From the NCBI GenBank assembly GCA_018398765.1, contig JAHBMJ010001642.1:5321-27766 (forward strand): a stretch of 22,446 nt of DNA. The letters are read 5' to 3'. This DNA comes from Chromera velia. Lineage: Eukaryota > Sar > Chromeraceae. A program made the position numbers and the translations under genes. Numbering within the stretch: position 1 is the stretch's first letter; every line of letters begins with the position of its first letter. The notes below the pieces were generated by a model, which did no database searches, was not told where the DNA came from, and saw only the letters and a list, made by a program, of their open reading frames with translations. Of this stretch, positions 19,413 to 22,446 are shown in pieces.

Positions 19413-21932
19413 TACATAGGAAGTGAGGCAAGCACGAGCACTTTTGGGTTTCTCTCCCAACACCAACCGATTTCTTGCCTTTTTCTTTAATGTTTTTGCC
19501 CCAGCAATCCATTTGCATACCTCAACTTCTCCTTATTCCCTCCATCAAGTTTGGAGGGAGAAAGAAGAGACTGACTCTTCATTTCCCTCCCGTCTCATCT
19601 GCCTGCACCTCACTACCGCTGCAGGTGCCAAGAGGCTAGAGACCACGGTGGACGGTTTCGTGACTCGGGTGTGCAGTCGGATGGCCGCGTTTGCCTCCCG
19701 CACTCTCGACAAGATGGAATCGCAGTCCTCCGTCGAGGCCCTCTCGCAGCAGCCCCTCCAGCCGCCCTCCTTCTTTCTGGTCGTTGACAAGAACCACCCC
19801 CCCAACGGCATCGAGAAGGCAATGAAAGATGTGGATGGGTACAGGGCGCGCATCGGAGATGAGTTGGCGGCACGGGCCATGATTCTGGAGATTGGCACTG
19901 GGAAGAACGAGAAGAGACGATTCGTCCGAGTGCGGCCGGAGGTCTCTGTGGTTCCCTTTGCGGTAGTTCTGACACCGGATGCCGTAGAAGGGGGAGGGGC
20001 AGGTGGGGAGTCGTGGACGTCCGCTCTGTACAGACCCCCCGGGCCCTGCAGAGACCTTCGGAATTCTTCCATTCCCGGATTGAGGTGGCTCTTTCCCTGG
20101 TCAGTCTGTTTGCTTTTTTCTCTGTGCTTTTGTCCGTGTCGTTGTCTGTCTGCGTGCTTGCCTCTTTGGATAGGGGGGGTCCCGTTCTTGCCCGAAATGA
20201 GTACTGAAAACTGAGTTGTCTTCGTTTTCCTTTCTACTTTCTGTTGTTTTGGTGAAACATCCGTGTGTTTGCTCATGTGTTTGCATGTCTTTGGCGGAAA
20301 GGAGGTGCGGGCATTATTCAGGTTACAAGTTCGTGACCTGCAGCGAGCAAAGCTGTTTCTTCCAAACATAAACTCTTCATTCATTCATTCATTCATTCAT
20401 TCATTCATTCATTTTCATCCCCCCGTTCTCTCCTCTCGCTTCATGAATATGTGCAGGTCTCTTGATGTGACAGTCGAGTGCGTCGCCCGTGTGACGGCCC
20501 GGAGGAACCATCCGACTCTGGAGGGGCCCAAGGCCCCCAACATCGCCCTCTCGTTCCTCCAGCTGTACTCTCGGTTTCCTCTCGGAAGGGAGTCCCTGCT
20601 TTCCAGAGGCTTCGATCAGGTCGTACAGGTACCTACTGTGAAGCCCCACTCGGGGGGGGATGAGGCAGGCGCCGGGGGTGATTTCGAGAAGGCCTTCAGT
20701 GTCACCCCGGACGCCTATTCGAATTGGTGGGAGGAGATGCGCCGTTTGGTCGTTGAGTGTTGTTCTTCTTTGACGCCCTTCGAGGACAACGAACAAAACC
20801 GGCAAAGGTATCTAGACATCTTCAGACTGGTCACGGGGGGGGAACAGAGTCCGGACGTGCGAGTGCCTGTACTTCGGAGCGATGTGGTGAAACGACAGGT
20901 CGGTTGGTTGGTTCAATGAGGGGGGTTTGATCGGTCATTTGTTGGTGTGTCACTCAGCTTTGGCATTCCTTCCCTCCTCCTTTTTTGTTGCCGATACCCG
21001 TACCCCTTCCCTCATATCGTTTCTTCTGTTCTCCCCATGACTTTTCCATTTCTTTCTTCTTGCCTCTCTCCACAAGAGGTCCTGTGTGGTGTTAGTAGGT
21101 CTTAGAGGAAAGTTTTCTCGTGTGAGCAAAACAGCTGGGATGAAAGCTTGTGCACGGATGTCTATGCGTCTACTTGTGTGAGCATTCATTCTCTGTGGGT
21201 ATGCCTACTTGCGTATCTGATGCAGAAATCAGAAACTTGCGAGCGATTCAGCTCAGAGATGGTGCGCACCACAGAGGTTTACGACAGAACTTCGAAAGCC
21301 AGGATGGAGGAGGTGGTGGGGCGGGTGGGAAGGCTTGGGGGTGTCTCGTCGCTTTCCGATTGGGATCTTCGGTCGGTGGAAAGAGAGTTCCAATCTGAAG
21401 AGCGGGGAAGGAGACTTGTTGTTTTGCCTTCCTCTGTCCAGGAGGGGGGACTGAAGGTGCCAAATAGGGTGCATGGGGGGTTGAACAGTGTGGGGCATTC
21501 TCCGTCTCCTTCTGAAATGGCGTTGGGAGAGGTGGGACCGAGGGCGGGGGAGGGGGCAGGGATGAGAATCCCCATTTACACGGGAGTCTCAGTGGAGGAT
21601 TCATGGAGGGTGGGGGCGCAGAAGTTGACTGGGGAGATTTCCCGGTTGGTGGAAAGAGAGTGCGGGCAGGAGACAGGGAGGATGGTGGGTGAGTGCCTCG
21701 ATAGGATGACGTGGGTGGGGCATCTTCACGTGACCTCCTTCTTCTTCGGACAGAGCGGGAGATATCAGGGGTCGTTTGAGGTGCAACACGCTCGGCGGCT
21801 GCAGGTTCGTGGGGAAGGAGTGGAGAGAAATGGGGCGTATCAAATTTTGAATTCTGTTCGCTTTCCTTCCTTTTTCTTTCTTTGGTCAATGCCATGGAGG
21901 ACAAATTGTGGGTGCAGATTCTTTCCGTCGAC

Positions 21933-21978
<46 letters not shown>

Positions 21979-22369
21979 ATGTGTGTGTGTGGGGGGGGGG
22001 GGGTGGAGGGGTGTGATTTCTTCTGTTTTTCGGCAACATTCGTGTCATGTCGTTTTCTGTCGTCTTTGGTGTGCAGGCATCTGGGAAGAGTTTTGCCGTC
22101 CACGTGACTCACTTCGTGCTAGTGCCTGGAGTAGCACTGGTGGCTGCCGTCTCGCCGGCGTCTCTGTTGAGCCTGGTGGATCCAAATTCTCTCTTCTCCG
22201 CCGTGGATGTTTTCTCTGAAGGGGAAGGGGATGATGGGAAGAGCAGAAGAGACAGAGAGGGAATCGTGGCAATGCCTGCGGGGAAGATGCTTCACGTGAC
22301 GCTGAAGGTGAACACACCGGCGTTCAAACCCAAAAACGCCAACGATGTACTAGAGGCAGTTAGAGAAGG
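12625..22369 (+). CDS. Trifunctional tRNA ligase, plant/fungal Trl1/RLG1 type (15 exons, 3' end outside)
   Basis: The protein joins cut RNA ends with 2',3'-cyclic phosphate and 5'-OH, as in tRNA intron splicing. Exons: 12625-12864, 12971-13032, 13335-13527, 13841-14029, 14373-14415, 14821-14993, 15585-16018, 16496-17021, 17446-18177, 18533-18833, 19081-19344, 19625-20099, 20457-20898, 21226-21804, 22077-22369. All phases agree, giving 1648 codons plus two bases. The start is the first ATG after an in-frame TAG (12589-12591), in the context AAAGGATGGCG. Residues about 80-445 are adenylyltransferase with the KANG lysine at 158; 916-1350 are the kinase with P-loop GLPGSGKSS at 925-933; 1359 onward are the 2H phosphodiesterase with HVT at 1526 and 1624. 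Yeast Trl1 (about 830 residues) and Arabidopsis RNL (about 1100) are much shorter; insertions explain the difference. The C-terminal strands after the second HVT lie beyond the window. Exon edges are my reading and could shift by a few bases. Confidence 0.82.
12971..16018 (+). other. tRNA ligase: adenylyltransferase domain (exons 2-7)
   Basis: The sealing domain. The leader FFGRRGLPKFFDL corresponds to the conserved (R/K)GxxKFFN segment before the active site. Motif I is EKANGENAQ, with the lysine that would carry AMP at residue 158 (exon 3). It is followed by WVCCSKNVSLIARS (exon 4), RTLVGELVGVSERQHIVAY joined across the 14415/14821 splice, and FYAVVEHK (motif III region). Then come EGAV at 332-335 (motif IV) and VAKVKSLEYRFLRKTREK near 357-374 (motif V). 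The order and spacing follow the Arabidopsis RNL pattern. A charged helix (ELRREAERIQKAYERECKEL) follows motif V. Confidence 0.8.
14994..15584 (+). other. Intron 6 of the ligase gene (591 bases)
   Basis: The longest intron. Its donor GTGGGT is the first unit of a (GTGG)n microsatellite (14994-15012), and it ends in TGTGCAG. The middle is T/C-rich and reads as open Ser/Phe/Leu-rich frames. One of these runs into exon 7 in a wrong frame. Skipping it joins AVRP to FGDPCGGAES in phase 0, which restores the plant-like alignment. Confidence 0.65.
16333..16470. repeat. (TG)n-rich microsatellite with GAATGT interruptions, intron 7
   Basis: About 140 bases of TG repeats with interspersed GAATGT units, just before the acceptor of exon 8 (TTTTCAG at 16489-16495). 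Confidence 0.9.
16496..18177 (+). other. tRNA ligase: central segment (exons 8-9), partly unassigned
   Basis: Residues 445-475 (QFLMERGPEMEHGFV onward) are helical and probably close the ligase domain. A Gly/Lys-rich linker follows. Residues 508-535 and 572-645 are well-structured, with hydrophobic strands (CVVLVAPPLLLRKSLVQRL; ALTTVAYPLEV; ILCVFIGNDDLGFSASLA) broken by an Ala/Ser run. I suspect a degenerate 2H-like fold. From about 648 to 864 exon 9 is acidic and Gly/Ser-rich, hence disordered. Exon 9 is 732 bases with phase 0 on both sides, so it could be skipped without changing frame. Confidence 0.5.
17205..17230. repeat. (ATGC)n to (ATCC)n microsatellite, intron 8
   Basis: A short tetranucleotide run changes unit from ATGC to ATCC within intron 8. 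Confidence 0.8.
18411..18450. repeat. (CT)n microsatellite, intron 9
   Basis: Two CT runs form part of the pyrimidine-rich tract upstream of the exon 10 acceptor. Confidence 0.8.
19379..19411. repeat. (GT)n microsatellite, intron 11
   Basis: About sixteen GT units begin 34 bases after the exon 11 donor. Being GT-rich, the run offers many cryptic donor dinucleotides. Confidence 0.95.
20376..20412. repeat. (ATTC)n microsatellite, intron 12
   Basis: About nine TTCA/ATTC tetranucleotide units, ending roughly 45 bases before the exon 13 acceptor (GTGCAG at 20451-20456). Confidence 0.95.
21226..22369 (+). other. tRNA ligase: 2H cyclic phosphodiesterase domain (exons 14-15, incomplete)
   Basis: This domain opens the 2',3'-cyclic phosphate. 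The two signature HxT motifs are HLHVTSFFFG (residues 1526-1528) and KMLHVTLKVN (1624-1626), about 98 residues apart. After the second, FKPKNANDVLEA matches plant VTAKEANTLPQL. An extra HVT (AVHVTHFVL, 1560-1562) lies on the strand between them, where plant RNL has VPVELTELI; it is probably not catalytic. Exon 15 ends with phase 2 at a GTCAGT donor (22370), so one or more exons follow outside the window. Confidence 0.78.
21933..22003. repeat. Compound (CT)n-(GT)n-(G)n microsatellite, intron 14
   Basis: A CT run, then GT units, then a G run of about thirteen, in the middle of intron 14. Such compound tracts are prone to assembly error. Confidence 0.9.
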
Positions 22370-22372
22370 GTC

Positions 22373-22406
22373 AGTCTCTGTCTCTCTCTCTGTGTGTGTG
22401 CCTGTG

Positions 22407-22446
<40 letters not shown>
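22373..22446. repeat. (CT)n-rich start of intron 15, at window edge
   Basis: Directly after the last donor (GTCAGT, 22370-22375) the sequence is CT- and GT-repeat to the end of the window. Confidence 0.85.

Larger units (their letters stand above)
18533..20898 (+). other. tRNA ligase: polynucleotide kinase domain (exons 10-13)
   Basis: This domain phosphorylates the 5'-OH end. It shows SLYVLCPIGLPGSGKSSVLQ (P-loop 925-933), YVSSDGFQG with Asp1024 in the place of the general base, FFLVVDKNHPPNG (1105-1114; plant RNL has ADKNAPN), VSVVPFAVVL, and SLDVTVECVARVTARRNHPT across the 20099/20457 splice (plant: SLDALAVFMFRVLQRVNHPG). It ends at VVQVPTVKP, matching the plant VKMPLLKSD region. Insertions include a Gly/Ser loop in exon 11 and a Gly-rich loop in exon 12. 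All the catalytic landmarks I expect are present. Confidence 0.8.

Noticed and set aside
19090-19419. Alternative open frame through exon 11
   Set aside because: Only the frame entered from exon 10 gives the kinase-like YVSSD segment and joins exon 12 in phase.

Overview
The window looks like nuclear DNA of an intron-rich protist with balanced base composition and many simple repeats. The best guess is a chromerid alga such as Chromera velia (moderate confidence). Four observations support this: a PH-like, Cys-tailed membrane-skeleton protein resembling the alveolate ISP family; a very intron-rich gene with T/C-rich introns; a TGCATGCA cluster (an ApiAP2-type motif) in the shared promoter; and a large decayed LINE. 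No operons, bacterial genes, CRISPR arrays or rRNA genes were seen.

Left part (about 0.9-9.76 kb): one long, decayed non-LTR retrotransposon on the + strand. An ORF1-like frame (958-2918: coiled coil, then a possible RNA-binding fold) is followed by Pro/Ser-rich low-complexity DNA. Then comes an ORF2 with a Cys-rich, CXC-like domain (4741-4890), an APE-type endonuclease (5680-6640), a linker, a reverse transcriptase (7350-8690), and a C-terminal Cys/His segment ending at 9611. The 3' UTR ends in an (ATC)n tail near 9757. Many nonsense codons and several frame changes show it is dead. The first 580 bases hold only repeats and one doubtful exon.

Middle (9.76-12.6 kb): an AT-rich island without a recognisable gene, then an intronless ISP-like gene on the - strand (10903-11721). 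Its start lies 903 bases from the start of the next gene. The two genes are head to head and probably share a promoter region.

Right part (12625 to the window edge): one large gene on the + strand. I could assemble 15 exons with consistent phases, giving at least 1648 codons; the last exon or exons lie outside. The predicted protein has the plant/fungal tRNA ligase (Trl1/RLG1/RNL) layout. It has an adenylyltransferase domain with a KANG motif, then a P-loop polynucleotide kinase, then a 2H cyclic phosphodiesterase with two HVT motifs. It is much longer than its yeast and plant relatives because of insertions. The largest is an acidic segment coded by a symmetrical 732-base exon. Splice donors follow GTNNGT and most often carry C at +3.

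Functionally, the ligase gene would repair cut RNA ends: the phosphodiesterase opens the 2',3'-cyclic phosphate, the kinase phosphorylates the 5'-OH, and the adenylyltransferase seals. The ISP-like protein would sit at the cortical membrane. The two share only their promoter region.
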